DNA of 64,000 nucleotides from Limnobaculum zhutongyuii (GCF_004295645.1 NZ_CP034752.1:124001-188000), one strand, 5' to 3'. Positions 16,149-25,398 are shown, numbered from the stretch's first letter. Numbers and translations are program-made. Notes: a model not told the origin generated them from the sequence alone.

Positions 16149-17138
16149 TTATTTATTGGTGGACTGTTCTGCCTTTATTTTGAACTGCTTCCGGTAGGAT
16201 GAGGGGGAAATATTCAACGCTTTAGTAAAGTGCTGACGCAGGGATGCCACGGTATTAAAACCAGATTCTGCCGCCACCTTCTCCATGGAATGATTACCGG
16301 ATTCCAGCATTCGTTGTGCTTTAGCAATGCGCTGATTCAACAGCCATTGCATTACCGTAGTGCCGGTAGTTTGCCGCACATGTCGGGTAAAGGTTCGACG
16401 GCTTAACGCTCCTTTTTGCGCCAGTGAATCGATAGAGTGCGGTAATTCTGGATGTTGCGCTGCCCAGTTAAGCACCTGAGATATGCGATCATCCTGTCGT
16501 GATACCGGCAGTGGAATTTCAATAAATTGTGCCTGACCACCCTGACGATGAGGTGCAACAACCATTTGACGGGCAACCTGATTGGCGATTTCTGCTCCGC
16601 AAATTTGCCGTAGCATATGTAAGCAACAATCAATCGCCGCGGCCATACCGGCAGAGGTTACAATATTGCCTTCATCAATATAGAGCTCCGCTGCGCGCAG
16701 CTCTACTTCCGGATAGCGTAGGCTAAAAGCATTGGCCCATTTCCAGTGGGTGGTTGCCGCCTTACCATTTAATAACCCGGCTTTAGCCAGGACAAAAGCC
16801 CCCAGACATAAGCCGACAATTTTTACACCCTGTCGGTTAGCCTGTTTTAGTACATCAATAAACTCTTCAGGAGGTGCAATATCAATGCGGTGCCAGGATG
16901 GCACAATGATGATATCCGCCTGCTGGAAGCCTTCAATACCGTATTCGGCAGTGAGGCTAAGCCCCATCGAACTTTCTATCTGCTTCTCTTCCAGCGCACA
17001 GGTGATTACCCGAAAACGGGGAGAACCATCCTGATTCAGCACATTACTGAATACCGTATGGGGAATAGAGAGATTAAACGGGTTTATGCCCTGATAAGCG
17101 GCAACGGCAATTGTGGTCGGGTTGGTCAGCGGTTCCAT
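16149..17138 (-). CDS. GlxA-family regulator (DJ-1/PfpI domain plus AraC HTH)
   Basis: Transcriptional regulator with an N-terminal DJ-1/PfpI (class I amidotransferase-like) domain and a C-terminal AraC-type DNA-binding domain, 329 residues. The nucleophile-elbow Cys is in KIVGLCLGAFVLAKAG. The HTH part is SLAQKGALSRRTFTRHVRQ and MEKVAAESGFNTVASLRQHF. The start is the ATG at 17138 after AGGGAA. It is divergent from the isochorismatase-family gene at 17270, a pairing common for this family, so it probably controls that gene, and possibly the reductase 81 bp downstream. The ligand is unknown. Confidence 0.88.
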   Translation of the reverse strand: MEPLTNPTTIAVAAYQGINPFNLSIPHTVFSNVLNQDGSPRFRVITCALEEKQIESSMGLSLTAEYGIEGFQQADIIIVPSWHRIDIAPPEEFIDVLKQANRQGVKIVGLCLGAFVLAKAGLLNGKAATTHWKWANAFSLRYPEVELRAAELYIDEGNIVTSAGMAAAIDCCLHMLRQICGAEIANQVARQMVVAPHRQGGQAQFIEIPLPVSRQDDRISQVLNWAAQHPELPHSIDSLAQKGALSRRTFTRHVRQTTGTTVMQWLLNQRIAKAQRMLESGNHSMEKVAAESGFNTVASLRQHFTKALNISPSSYRKQFKIKAEQSTNK

Positions 17139-17269
17139 GCATATTCCCTGAGCTTCAGGCAAAGATAATTGGCCTGATTCTATCGATATCTGTCATTCAG
17201 GTCACTATCCGATAAGTGAGCAAGCCCGCAAAATAGCAGAAGTGTTAACGGGTTATAAGGAAACTATTG

Positions 17270-17899
17270 ATGAACAATCCGACAAGAGCATTGATCGTTA
17301 TTGATGTGCAGAATGAGTATTTCACCGGGGATTTACCCATTGAATATCCACCGGTGGAGACATCATTAAACAATATTATTCGGGCCATGGCGGTGGCAAA
17401 AAAAGAGGGTATTCCCATTGCTGTGGTGCAAAACAGCGCAGCGGAAAACTCACCGGTATTTGCTAAAGGCAGCAAAGGGTGGGAATTACACCCGGAAATT
17501 CAGCGTCAGCATTACGATATATTGATTGAAAAACGTTTACCCGACGCATTTGCCGAAACAGAACTCATGGCCTGGCTGAAAGACCGACAAATAAATACCT
17601 TAACCATTGTCGGCTACATGACCCACAACTGTGATGCTTCCACCATTTACCACGCCAGCCATGCAGGGTTTAGCGTCGAGTTTCTGTCCGACGCCACAGG
17701 AAGCCTCCCTTACGAAAATCAGGCCGGAAAGGCAACAGCCGAAGAGATCCATCGGGTATTCAGCGTAGTCTTCCATTCACGGTTTGCCGCCGTCGCATCA
17801 ACAGCAGAGTGGCTAAAAGCGGTGGAGAATAAACAAGGTATAGCTGGGGGAATATTGTGGCATCTAACCATAAAGCTCGGGAAATGTAAGAAAAGATAA
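17270..17899 (+). CDS. Isochorismatase-family cysteine hydrolase, 3' end probably frameshifted
   Basis: Cysteine hydrolase of the isochorismatase/nicotinamidase superfamily, 209 residues as read. Catalytic Asp is in ALIVIDVQNEYF, Lys in ILIEKRLPDAF and Cys in YMTHNCDASTIYHA; the fold continues to STAEWLKAV. The tail (GIAGGILWHLTIKLGKCKKR) looks unlike the family. Adding one G to the G5 tract at 17846-17850 would give the ending GGNIVASNHKAREM with a stop at 17887-17889, which resembles the DNIFASN-type ends of relatives. So a single-base deletion or a sequencing error is likely. The catalytic core is intact and the protein may still work. Start at 17270 with AAGGAAA; the gene is divergent from the GlxA-type regulator. 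Confidence 0.82.
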   Translation: MNNPTRALIVIDVQNEYFTGDLPIEYPPVETSLNNIIRAMAVAKKEGIPIAVVQNSAAENSPVFAKGSKGWELHPEIQRQHYDILIEKRLPDAFAETELMAWLKDRQINTLTIVGYMTHNCDASTIYHASHAGFSVEFLSDATGSLPYENQAGKATAEEIHRVFSVVFHSRFAAVASTAEWLKAVENKQGIAGGILWHLTIKLGKCKKR

Positions 17900-17950
17900 G
17901 AAATATAGAGATGATGACATTGACATTATATTTGATAACAAAGCTTAAAA

Positions 17951-18117
17951 AAGCTAATCGGAGGGAGAGGGTGCCGTGGGGGTCGACTTGGCGTCAGCCA
18001 ACGAAGTGCCCGTAGGCAGCCTAGGCCCGACGCACTCAAAACTTAAGTATATGGCCCTTTCGGCCGAGTACTAAGGCGATATACGAAATACCATTTTTAC
18101 GGCCGAAATATCCTCAG
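17951..18117 (+). repeat. Alpha-element copy 1 (structured intergenic repeat)
   Basis: A GC-rich element between two convergent genes. It shares AATCGGAGGGAGAG, GGGGTCGACTTGGCG, GCCAACGA and CTAGGCCCGACGCACTC with the 33.8-kb copy. A basal helix TTTCGGCCG (18058-18066) pairs with CGGCCGAAA (18100-18108) around a variable centre. There is a small hairpin TTGGC/GCCAA with a GTCA loop near 17988-18001. No ORF of note. Confidence 0.75.
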
Positions 18118-18153
18118 TTGCCGATTTAATCACTCAAAATAGTTTACCAGCCA

Positions 18154-18182
18154 TAAAAAAACCGGCGCTGTGCACCGGTTTC
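18154..18182 (-). terminator. Terminator of yiaD
   Basis: On the minus strand an AAACCGG/CCGGTTT stem around 18158-18182 is followed by a T-run (A-run 18154-18160 on the plus strand). It lies about 20 bp after the yiaD stop. Confidence 0.85.
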
Positions 18183-18203
18183 TCGCAAAACATCAAACCC
18201 CAA

Positions 18204-18863
18204 TCACAATGGGCTCAATGTAATTGTCACACGACGGTTCTGCGCTTTACCCGCCTCTGTGCTGTTAGAAGCAATCGGCTGATCCGGACCAACACCCTGG
18301 GTGTGAATACGGTTAGCCGCAACGCCCTGAGTAATTAATGCGCTTGCTACACTATCAGCACGTTGCTGAGACAGATTCATGTTTAACTGACGAGAACCGG
18401 TGCTATCGGTATGACCAAGCACATTCACTGCAGTTTTGTTGTACTCTTTTAATACCATTGCAACACCGGTCAGAGTGTTTGCACCCGCAGGCTTCAACGT
18501 ACTGCTGCTGGTATCAAAAGTAACATTATTTGGCATATTCAGAATGATCTGATCGCCGGAACGAGTAACGCTCACGCCAGTACCTGCCATTTTTTCACGC
18601 AGTTTAGCTTCCTGAACGTCCATATAGTAACCAACGCTACCACCAAGCGCTGCACCAGCAGCAGCGCCAATCAGAGCACCTTTACCACGGTCTTTCTTCG
18701 ATGATGACAGTGCACCTACACCTGCGCCAACAACAGCACCAATACCTGCACCAATGCCAGAATCGCCAACTTGTGATTCACCGGTATAAGGGTTAGTGGT
18801 ACAACCCGAAACGGCTAGTGTTCCGCTAAGCGCAATAACCGTGGCAATCATAAACTTTTTCAT
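18204..18863 (-). CDS. yiaD: OmpA-family lipoprotein YiaD
   Basis: Outer-membrane lipoprotein of 219 residues. The lipobox is AVSGCTT, followed by a glycine-zipper segment (about residues 36-80, with alternating GAGIGAVVGAGVGAL and GALIGAAAGAALGG) and an OmpA C-terminal domain that binds peptidoglycan (NVLGHTDSTGSRQLNMNLSQQRAD; final AQNRRVTITL). This matches E. coli YiaD, a multicopy suppressor of a bamB mutant phenotype. The gene is downstream of a small paralogous glycine-zipper lipoprotein gene by 19 bp, so the two are probably cotranscribed. Confidence 0.94.
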   Translation of the reverse strand: MKKFMIATVIALSGTLAVSGCTTNPYTGESQVGDSGIGAGIGAVVGAGVGALSSSKKDRGKGALIGAAAGAALGGSVGYYMDVQEAKLREKMAGTGVSVTRSGDQIILNMPNNVTFDTSSSTLKPAGANTLTGVAMVLKEYNKTAVNVLGHTDSTGSRQLNMNLSQQRADSVASALITQGVAANRIHTQGVGPDQPIASNSTEAGKAQNRRVTITLSPL

Positions 18864-18882
18864 ACATATACCTTAAACAGAA

Positions 18883-19152
18883 TTACTGACCTGAGCTATT
18901 GCCCAGAATGGCTCCGGAAGCAGCACCAACCGCAGCACCTGCGGCAGCACCAATCAGGGCTCCCTTAGTATTATCTTTGTGCGAGGAAGATAATGCACCG
19001 ATGCCCGCACCAACAACGGCTCCAACACCTGCACCAACACCTACGTTTGCTGCCTGGTTGTTATTAGGATTATTTCCACCATACGGATTTGCACAACCTG
19101 CCAATGACAGCATAGATGTAACGACAACAACTGCTGCAATAAACTTTTTCAT
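18883..19152 (-). CDS. Small glycine-zipper lipoprotein, paralogue of the YiaD N-terminus
   Basis: Lipoprotein of 89 residues: signal peptide with lipobox SLAGCAN, an Asn-rich linker (NNPNNNQA), then a glycine zipper almost identical to that of YiaD (GAVVGAGIGALSSS, then KGALIGAAAGAAVG). It lacks any OmpA domain. It appears to be a duplication of the YiaD N-terminal half, or the reverse, a donor for it. Function unknown; such proteins sit in the outer membrane and may insert or oligomerise. It lies 19 bp ahead of yiaD in the same direction. The 281 bp upstream to yiaC hold only AT-rich promoter-like sequence. Confidence 0.85.
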   Translation of the reverse strand: MKKFIAAVVVVTSMLSLAGCANPYGGNNPNNNQAANVGVGAGVGAVVGAGIGALSSSHKDNTKGALIGAAAGAAVGAASGAILGNSSGQ

Positions 19153-19433
19153 AACCTGTACCTCGTTGAATCAATATCCTGATACAGCAGATTAAAGCCT
19201 AATTTTTGCGGAAAGGAAGTTTCTTTACGCAAATTTTTCAATTGCAGGACACTTCTTTAACAACCGCGAAAAGGCCGTTATACGGGGTAATAGCATAGTT
19301 TTTGTCACTGCTATCAGATCCGTATCTTTACAATTATAGCAGGCTGATAATCAGTAAAAGGGTAATTAAGTGCGGTAGCTATACAGGGTTTACTACGACA
19401 GCGCTTACCCTGTGTGCGACTAAAGAGTTGTTA

Positions 19434-19877
19434 TCAGGCAGCAATGAGCGGGGCTTGCCATTGCATGATTAAGGTTATTTGTTGTGTTTCCGGATGGGGT
19501 TGTTCACTGACAATATGAAAACCCATCGCCAGATAGAACTGAAGTGCATGAGTGTTTTCCCGATAGACCTCAAGTAGCAGCCTGGGATAATGCATTTTAA
19601 CCTGCTCAATCAACGCGTTGCCGATGCCTTTTCCCTGTTGGCTAAAGTCAACAAACAGCGCACCAATAAACTGTTGTTCCATCACGCTGATAAAACCGAT
19701 GATTTCATCATTTTCACAGCAGACCCAGGTAGTAGCGTCAGGAATATAGACGTTGCGAACCAGTGGCTCACTTTCCTGCCAGTAGGATGGTTCAATAAAA
19801 GGATGCGCCTTAATGGTGGTGGTTAACCATAGCGCCATTAGCGCATCTAAATCCTGTGGCTGATAACGACGGATCAC
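19434..19877 (-). CDS. yiaC: GNAT acetyltransferase YiaC
   Basis: N-acetyltransferase of 147 residues; E. coli YiaC is reported as a protein lysine acetyltransferase. The acetyl-CoA site is seen as GALFVDFSQQGKGIGNALIEQV, and the C-terminal YRENTHALQFYLAMGFHIV matches GNAT motif B. The start is GTG at 19877, whose GTGA overlaps the stop codon of tag by 4 bases and gives MIRRYQPQDLDALMALWL, aligning with E. coli YiaC. A longer in-frame ATG at 19904 lies inside tag. The pair tag-yiaC is coupled as in E. coli. Confidence 0.9.
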   Translation of the reverse strand: MIRRYQPQDLDALMALWLTTTIKAHPFIEPSYWQESEPLVRNVYIPDATTWVCCENDEIIGFISVMEQQFIGALFVDFSQQGKGIGNALIEQVKMHYPRLLLEVYRENTHALQFYLAMGFHIVSEQPHPETQQITLIMQWQAPLIAA

Positions 19878-20443
19878 GCGTGATTGTCCGGATGGCAGAA
19901 ACACTCAATCATATGATCGTTAACCAGCCCCATTGATTGCATAAAGGCATAGCAAGTCGTCGCACCGAAAAATTTAAAACCACGCTTTTTCAGCGCTTTT
20001 GCCATGGCGACCGAAATCGGTGTGGAAGCAGGGAATTCCTCAGGTTTTTTCATCGAAAGGTGATTGAGGATTGGCGTATTCTCCACAAACGACCAGATAA
20101 ACGTGGCGAAGTCCTCTCCGGCAGCCTGCATGGACAGATAAGCTTTAGCATTATGCACAATGGCCTCCAGCTTGCCGCGATGGCGAATTAGCCCCGGATT
20201 TTCCATCAGTTTATCAATGTCTTTTTCGGTCATCGCAGCGACCTTTACCGGATCAAAGTGGTGAAAACATTGACGGTAAGTTTCACGTTTTTTCAATACG
20301 GTAATCCATGAAAGACCGGCTTGTTGTCCTTCCAGACAAATTTTTTCAAACAGTTTTTGGTTATCGCGAACGGGTTTTCCCCATTCGTTGTCATGGTACT
20401 CAATGTAAAGCGGATCCTGATTGACCCAACTACAACGTTGCAT
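19874..20443 (-). CDS. tag: 3-methyladenine DNA glycosylase I (Tag)
   Basis: Base-excision repair enzyme that removes 3-methyladenine from alkylated DNA; 189 residues. Zinc-snap residues are at the ends: Cys in MQRCSWV, His in YIEYHDNEWG, and His/Cys in LVNDHMIECFC. The core CLEGQQAGLSWITVLKKR contains the catalytic-pocket Glu and Trp. The start at 20443 is chosen by the family N-terminus and AGGGGAAA; the ORF extends upstream by 19 codons without family similarity. Constitutive repair gene, divergent from glyQ by 120 bp. Confidence 0.95.
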   Translation of the reverse strand: MQRCSWVNQDPLYIEYHDNEWGKPVRDNQKLFEKICLEGQQAGLSWITVLKKRETYRQCFHHFDPVKVAAMTEKDIDKLMENPGLIRHRGKLEAIVHNAKAYLSMQAAGEDFATFIWSFVENTPILNHLSMKKPEEFPASTPISVAMAKALKKRGFKFFGATTCYAFMQSMGLVNDHMIECFCHPDNHA

Positions 20444-20563
20444 ATATTTCCCCTGATTTTTAACAAAATCCTGTGTCCGGTATGGATTAGAGCTGCACAT
20501 CTGGTCGTCTATAGGTATACTTATCAGCTACATTAATTAAACTCTATCGCGCGCGGATCCAAC

Positions 20564-21478
20564 ATGCAGAAGTTCGATAATAAAACCTTTCAGGGATTAA
20601 TCCTAACATTACAGGATTATTGGTCGCGTCAGGGCTGCACCATTGTCCAACCATTGGATATGGAAGTCGGTGCTGGTACGTCGCATCCAATAACCTGCCT
20701 GCGGGCTTTAGGGCCTGAGCCAATAGCCGCTGCTTATGTGCAGCCTTCCCGCCGTCCTACGGATGGCCGCTATGGTGAAAACCCGAACCGCTTACAGCAC
20801 TACTACCAGTTTCAGGTCATTATCAAACCCTCTCCGGACAATATTCAGGAGCTGTATCTCGGCTCGCTGAAAGAGCTGGGCGTGGATCCGACCGTGCACG
20901 ATATCCGTTTTGTTGAAGATAACTGGGAAAACCCAACGCTGGGTGCCTGGGGTCTTGGCTGGGAAGTCTGGCTAAACGGAATGGAAGTCACTCAGTTTAC
21001 CTATTTCCAGCAGGTAGGTGGTTTGGAGTGTAAACCCGTCACTGGTGAAATCACTTACGGACTTGAACGTCTGGCCATGTATATTCAGGGCGTGGACAGT
21101 GTTTATGACCTGGTCTGGAGCGATGGTCCTTTCGGTAAGACTACCTATGGTGATATCTATCATCAAAATGAAGTGGAACAGTCTACCTATAACTTTGAAT
21201 ATGCTGATACTGACTTCCTGTTCAGCTGCTTTGAGCAGTATGAAAAAGAGGCGCAGAAGTTACTGGCTCTGGAAACACCACTGCCGTTACCAGCCTATGA
21301 GCGCATTCTGAAAGCGGCCCATAGCTTTAACCTGCTGGATGCCCGCAAAGCAATCTCTGTGACCGAGCGTCAACGCTATATTCTGCGTATTCGTACGCTG
21401 ACCAAAGCGGTTGCTGAGGCTTACTATGCTTCTCGCGAGGCATTAGGTTTCCCTATGTGTGATAAGAAAAAGGTTTAA
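20564..21478 (+). CDS. glyQ: Glycyl-tRNA synthetase alpha subunit
   Basis: Alpha chain of the heterotetrameric (alpha2-beta2) class II glycyl-tRNA synthetase; it carries the aminoacylation core. 304 residues, nearly identical in plan to E. coli GlyQ (303): FQGLILTLQDYWSRQGC, PDNIQELYLGSL, and YGLERLAMYIQG as the motif 3 region. It ends 9 bp before glyS and is cotranscribed with it. Confidence 0.98.
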   Translation: MQKFDNKTFQGLILTLQDYWSRQGCTIVQPLDMEVGAGTSHPITCLRALGPEPIAAAYVQPSRRPTDGRYGENPNRLQHYYQFQVIIKPSPDNIQELYLGSLKELGVDPTVHDIRFVEDNWENPTLGAWGLGWEVWLNGMEVTQFTYFQQVGGLECKPVTGEITYGLERLAMYIQGVDSVYDLVWSDGPFGKTTYGDIYHQNEVEQSTYNFEYADTDFLFSCFEQYEKEAQKLLALETPLPLPAYERILKAAHSFNLLDARKAISVTERQRYILRIRTLTKAVAEAYYASREALGFPMCDKKKV

Positions 21479-21487
21479 GAGAACGCC

Positions 21488-23560
21488 ATGACTCAACAAA
21501 CTTTCCTTGTGGAAATCGGCACGGAAGAGTTGCCACCGAAGGCGCTTCGCTCTCTTGCTGAATCTTTTGCTGCAAATTTTAAAGCGGAACTGGACAACGC
21601 TAATTTGTCCTACAGCACGGTTGAGTGGTTCGCTGCTCCACGCCGTCTGGCTCTGAAAGTCATTGAACTGCAGGCCTCACAGCCCGATCGTGAAGTTGAA
21701 AAACGCGGCCCGGCAATTTCTCAGGCGTTTGATGCTGAAGGTAAACCAAGCAAAGCCGCAGAGGGCTGGGCTCGTGGTTGCGGTATCACCGTTGAACAGG
21801 CTGAACGTCTGACCACGGACAAAGGCGAATGGCTGATGTACCGCGCTCAGGTTAAAGGCCAGCAAGTGCAGGCGCTGTTGGCCGATTTGGTCGCTCAGTC
21901 GCTGGCTAAATTGCCCATTCCTAAACCAATGCGCTGGGGTGATAAAGATACTCAGTTTATCCGCCCGGTTCATACCGTAACCATGCTGTACGGCAGTGAA
22001 CTGATCGACGGAACTATTCTGGGCATTAAGTCAGACCGCATTATTCGTGGCCACCGTTTTATGGGTGAAGCTGAGTTCTCCATTGGTAGCGCCGATCAGT
22101 ATCCAAAAATTCTGATCGAACGCGGCAAAGTGATCGCCGATTATGATACCCGTAAGCTACTGATAAAGCGTGATGCCGAAGCCGCCGCCGATAAACTTGG
22201 TGGTGTAGCGGATATCAGTGAAAGCCTGCTGGAAGAGGTCACTTCGCTGGTGGAATGGCCAGTAGTATTAACTGCTAAATTTGAAGAGAAGTTCCTGGCG
22301 GTACCATCGGAAGCCTTAGTACACACCATGAAAGGCGACCAGAAGTACTTCCCGGTATATGACCATCAGGGTCGTTTAATGCCGAACTTTATCTTCGTGA
22401 CGAATATTGAATCTAAAGATCCGCAACAGATTATCTCTGGTAATGAGAAGGTGGTTCGCCCACGTCTGGCTGATGCGGAATTCTTCTTTAATACCGACCG
22501 TAAGCATCGTCTGGAAGATCGCCTGCCACGTCTGGAAACCGTTCTGTTCCAACAACAGCTTGGTACTGTACGTGATAAAACCGATCGTATTCAGGCGCTG
22601 GCCGGTTGGATTGCCAGCCAGATTGGCGCAGACGTTAACAAAGCGACCCGTGCAGGCTTACTGTCTAAATGCGACCTGATGACCAACATGGTGTTTGAAT
22701 TTACCGATACGCAAGGCGTGATGGGAATGCACTATGCTCGCTTTGATGGTGAAGACGAAGAAGTGGCGGTTGCTTTAAATGAGCAATATATGCCGCGTTT
22801 CGCCGGTGACGATCTGCCTAATTCGCTGGTTGCCTGTGCCGTCGCGATTGCGGATAAGATGGATACTTTAGCGGGTATATTTGGCATTGGCCAAAATCCT
22901 AAAGGGGATAAAGATCCCTTTGCATTACGTCGCGCAGCGCTGGGTGTCTTACGTATCATCGTTGAGAAGAATTTACCGTTAGATCTGGCGACATTAACCG
23001 AAGAAGCGGTGCGTCTATACGGTGATAAGCTGACTAACACTAACGTTACCGATGATGTGGTTGAATTTATGCTGGGCCGTTTCCGTGCCTGGTATCTGGA
23101 CGTTGGCTACAGCATTGACGTGATTCTGGCGGTATTGGCTCGTCGCCCAACTAAGCCGGCTGATTTTGATGCACGGGTTAAGGCGGTATCACACTTCCGC
23201 TCGTTGGATGCCGCTGCTTCACTGGCTGAGGCTAATAAACGGGTATCCAATATTCTGTCCAAAGCAACGGATACGTTACATGACAGAACCAACGTGGCAA
23301 TACTGAAAGAGCCGGAAGAGATCCATCTGGTAACTCAAATGGCAGTATTACGCGATAAGCTGGAACCACTGTTTGAAGAAGGACGCTATCAGGAAGCGCT
23401 GGTTGAACTGGCGGATCTGCGTGAATACGTTGATGCTTTCTTCGATAAAGTCATGGTGATGGTTGAGGATGATGCTATCAGAGTTAACCGTCTGACGTTG
23501 CTGAGCAAATTACGCGATATGTTCCTGAGAGTCGCTGACATCTCTCTGCTACACAGCTAA
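21488..23560 (+). CDS. glyS: Glycyl-tRNA synthetase beta subunit
   Basis: Beta chain of the same enzyme, which binds tRNA-Gly and is required for activity; 690 residues against 689 in E. coli. Starts TFLVEIGTEELPPKALRSL, has the HD-like core in the middle (GLLSKCDLMTNMVFEF; FALRRAALGVLRII) and the anticodon-binding DALR-type C-terminus (RVSNILSKA; NRLTLLSKLRDMF). It follows glyQ by 9 bp with an AAGAGAA ribosome site. Confidence 0.98.
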   Translation: MTQQTFLVEIGTEELPPKALRSLAESFAANFKAELDNANLSYSTVEWFAAPRRLALKVIELQASQPDREVEKRGPAISQAFDAEGKPSKAAEGWARGCGITVEQAERLTTDKGEWLMYRAQVKGQQVQALLADLVAQSLAKLPIPKPMRWGDKDTQFIRPVHTVTMLYGSELIDGTILGIKSDRIIRGHRFMGEAEFSIGSADQYPKILIERGKVIADYDTRKLLIKRDAEAAADKLGGVADISESLLEEVTSLVEWPVVLTAKFEEKFLAVPSEALVHTMKGDQKYFPVYDHQGRLMPNFIFVTNIESKDPQQIISGNEKVVRPRLADAEFFFNTDRKHRLEDRLPRLETVLFQQQLGTVRDKTDRIQALAGWIASQIGADVNKATRAGLLSKCDLMTNMVFEFTDTQGVMGMHYARFDGEDEEVAVALNEQYMPRFAGDDLPNSLVACAVAIADKMDTLAGIFGIGQNPKGDKDPFALRRAALGVLRIIVEKNLPLDLATLTEEAVRLYGDKLTNTNVTDDVVEFMLGRFRAWYLDVGYSIDVILAVLARRPTKPADFDARVKAVSHFRSLDAAASLAEANKRVSNILSKATDTLHDRTNVAILKEPEEIHLVTQMAVLRDKLEPLFEEGRYQEALVELADLREYVDAFFDKVMVMVEDDAIRVNRLTLLSKLRDMFLRVADISLLHS

Positions 23561-23575
23561 TTTGTCCTGCCTATT

Positions 23576-23619
23576 CCAACAGGTTGTTTCGACTTATATT
23601 ATCGAAACAACCTGCTTGG
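23576..23619 (+). terminator. Long hairpin after glyS
   Basis: A perfect 13-bp stem (CAGGTTGTTTCGA at 23580-23592 with TCGAAACAACCTG at 23602-23614) extended by CCAA/TTGG. There is no T-run directly after it, so termination may need other factors. From 23620 to 23890 only AT-rich sequence is seen, presumably the promoter of the next gene. Confidence 0.6.
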
Positions 23620-23890
23620 AAATCAGATACTCCCGCCGTTGTTAAAATTTTGTAGTCACCCGACTTTTTTAAACAATATGTCTGTTCTGGTTTTATAAAA
23701 CCAGTATGATAAGTTTTGTTTAAATTATGTGAAATGAAATGATTTTGTATTGCATGATATCAAAGCGTTATTTATTAAAACGCCCGGTTCTTCAATCCCA
23801 AAATTAAGTCATTTAATGATGTGACAAAGGTGCTGTTTTGCCTGAATTTGTCTCAGTTCTTTTTCTGAGATACCCACTCTATATGATTAA

Positions 23891-25375
23891 ATGGACAATA
23901 TTATGGATAAAATGACTCCGCTAAAACCTGTTCCTTCTCTTGTTGCGATTGCGATTACTCTGATCATCTGGTTTGTTATCCCGGTACCAGAGGGCGTAAC
24001 ACCCAATGCCTGGCACCTGCTGGCGCTGTTTGTTGGAACCATTGCGGCGATTATTGGTAAAGCCATGCCTATTGGTGCGCTTTCAATCGTCGCTATTGCG
24101 CTGGTAGCGCTGACGGGGGTCACCAATCCCGGTAAGCCAGGCGCTGCGCTAAATGATGCGTTAAGTGGTTTTTCTAATCAGCTTATCTGGTTGATTGGTA
24201 TTTCCATTATGGTTTCGCAAAGTTTGAATAAAACCGGTTTAGGTGCACGTATCGGTTACTACTTTATTTCTCTGTTTGGCAAAAGAACGCTTGGTATCGC
24301 CTATGCGCTGGCAATTGCCGAAACGACGCTGGCTCCCGTGACACCAAGTAATACTGCCCGGGGTGGTGGCATCATCCACCCGATTATGCGCTCTATTGCC
24401 GACAGTTTTAACTCTAAGCCTGAGCCCGGATCAACGGAGAAGATAGGTCGTTACCTTTCGCTGGTGAACTACAATATTAACCCTATTACCTCAGCAATGT
24501 TTATTACGGCGACTGCGCCTAACCCGTTGATTGTTGCCCTGATCATTAAGGGTACAGACCCGAGTATTGAATTCACCTGGGGAATGTGGGCCATTGCCGC
24601 GCTGATCCCTGCCATTGTTTCATTGATTGTGGTACCGCTGGTGATTTACTGGTTGTATCCACCAGAAATTAAAAGCACGCCAAATGCTCCGGTGTTTGCT
24701 AAAGAAAAACTGCGCGAGTTAGGCCCAGTATCTCTGTCTGAGAAGATTACTCTGGCGGTATTTGGCTTGCTGCTGGTGATGTGGGCTGGCATTCCCGCGT
24801 TCTTCCTGGGAGAGGGTTGGGTGGTCAATCCCACCACGGCTGCGTTTATTGGCCTGTCTATTTTGCTGATGACCGGCGTTCTGAGCTGGGAAGATTTACT
24901 GAAAAATAAAGGTGCCTGGGATACGGTAGTTTGGTTCTCCGCACTGGTGATGATGGCGACTTTCCTCGGTAAGCTGGGCCTTATCAGCTGGCTCTCACAG
25001 ACGGTGGGTGGCGCTATTGATAATCTGGGTATTGGCTGGATTGGCGGTACTATTTTGTTAACGCTGGTTTATGTCTATTCCCATTACTTCTTTGCCAGTA
25101 CTACCGCTCATATTACCGCTATGTTTGCCGCTTTCTTTGCCGCTGGTTTAGCGCTTGGCGCACCTCCTGCACTACTGGGCCTGATTCTTGCTTTCGCATC
25201 TTCATTAATGATGTCGTTAACTCATTATGGTACGGGTACTGCTCCAATCATCTTTGGTTCTGGCTATGTGACGCTAACCGAATGGTGGAAAACCGGATTT
25301 ATCCTGAGTGTGGTCAACCTGATCATCTGGATAACCGTCGGTGGAGCATGGTGGAAGTGGTTAGGATATTGGTAA
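23891..25375 (+). CDS. DASS-family dicarboxylate/anion transporter (CitT/TtdT type)
   Basis: Inner-membrane transporter of the divalent anion:Na+ symporter family, 494 residues with about 12-13 membrane segments. The family motifs are clear: LAPVTPSNTARGGGIIHPIMRSI (first SNT carboxylate site) and SLTHYGTGTAPIIFGSG (second). It resembles CitT/TtdT antiporters, which swap citrate or tartrate for succinate, but no citrate lyase or tartrate dehydratase genes are adjacent, so the substrate is open. The start is uncertain: ATG at 23891 and ATG at 23903 both lack a clear ribosome site. Monocistronic, with a terminator at 25425. Confidence 0.88.
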   Translation: MDNIMDKMTPLKPVPSLVAIAITLIIWFVIPVPEGVTPNAWHLLALFVGTIAAIIGKAMPIGALSIVAIALVALTGVTNPGKPGAALNDALSGFSNQLIWLIGISIMVSQSLNKTGLGARIGYYFISLFGKRTLGIAYALAIAETTLAPVTPSNTARGGGIIHPIMRSIADSFNSKPEPGSTEKIGRYLSLVNYNINPITSAMFITATAPNPLIVALIIKGTDPSIEFTWGMWAIAALIPAIVSLIVVPLVIYWLYPPEIKSTPNAPVFAKEKLRELGPVSLSEKITLAVFGLLLVMWAGIPAFFLGEGWVVNPTTAAFIGLSILLMTGVLSWEDLLKNKGAWDTVVWFSALVMMATFLGKLGLISWLSQTVGGAIDNLGIGWIGGTILLTLVYVYSHYFFASTTAHITAMFAAFFAAGLALGAPPALLGLILAFASSLMMSLTHYGTGTAPIIFGSGYVTLTEWWKTGFILSVVNLIIWITVGGAWWKWLGYW

Positions 25376-25398
25376 CAGACAGGCTCTCAGCTGACATT

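Noticed and set aside
17951..18117. ERIC or REP identity for the alpha element
   Set aside because: The ERIC core and the REP palindrome that I know are not present; length and layout differ.
23891..25375. Assignment of the DASS transporter as CitT or TtdT
   Set aside because: Family is clear, but neither citrate-lyase nor tartrate-dehydratase genes are adjacent and the sequence does not decide between them.
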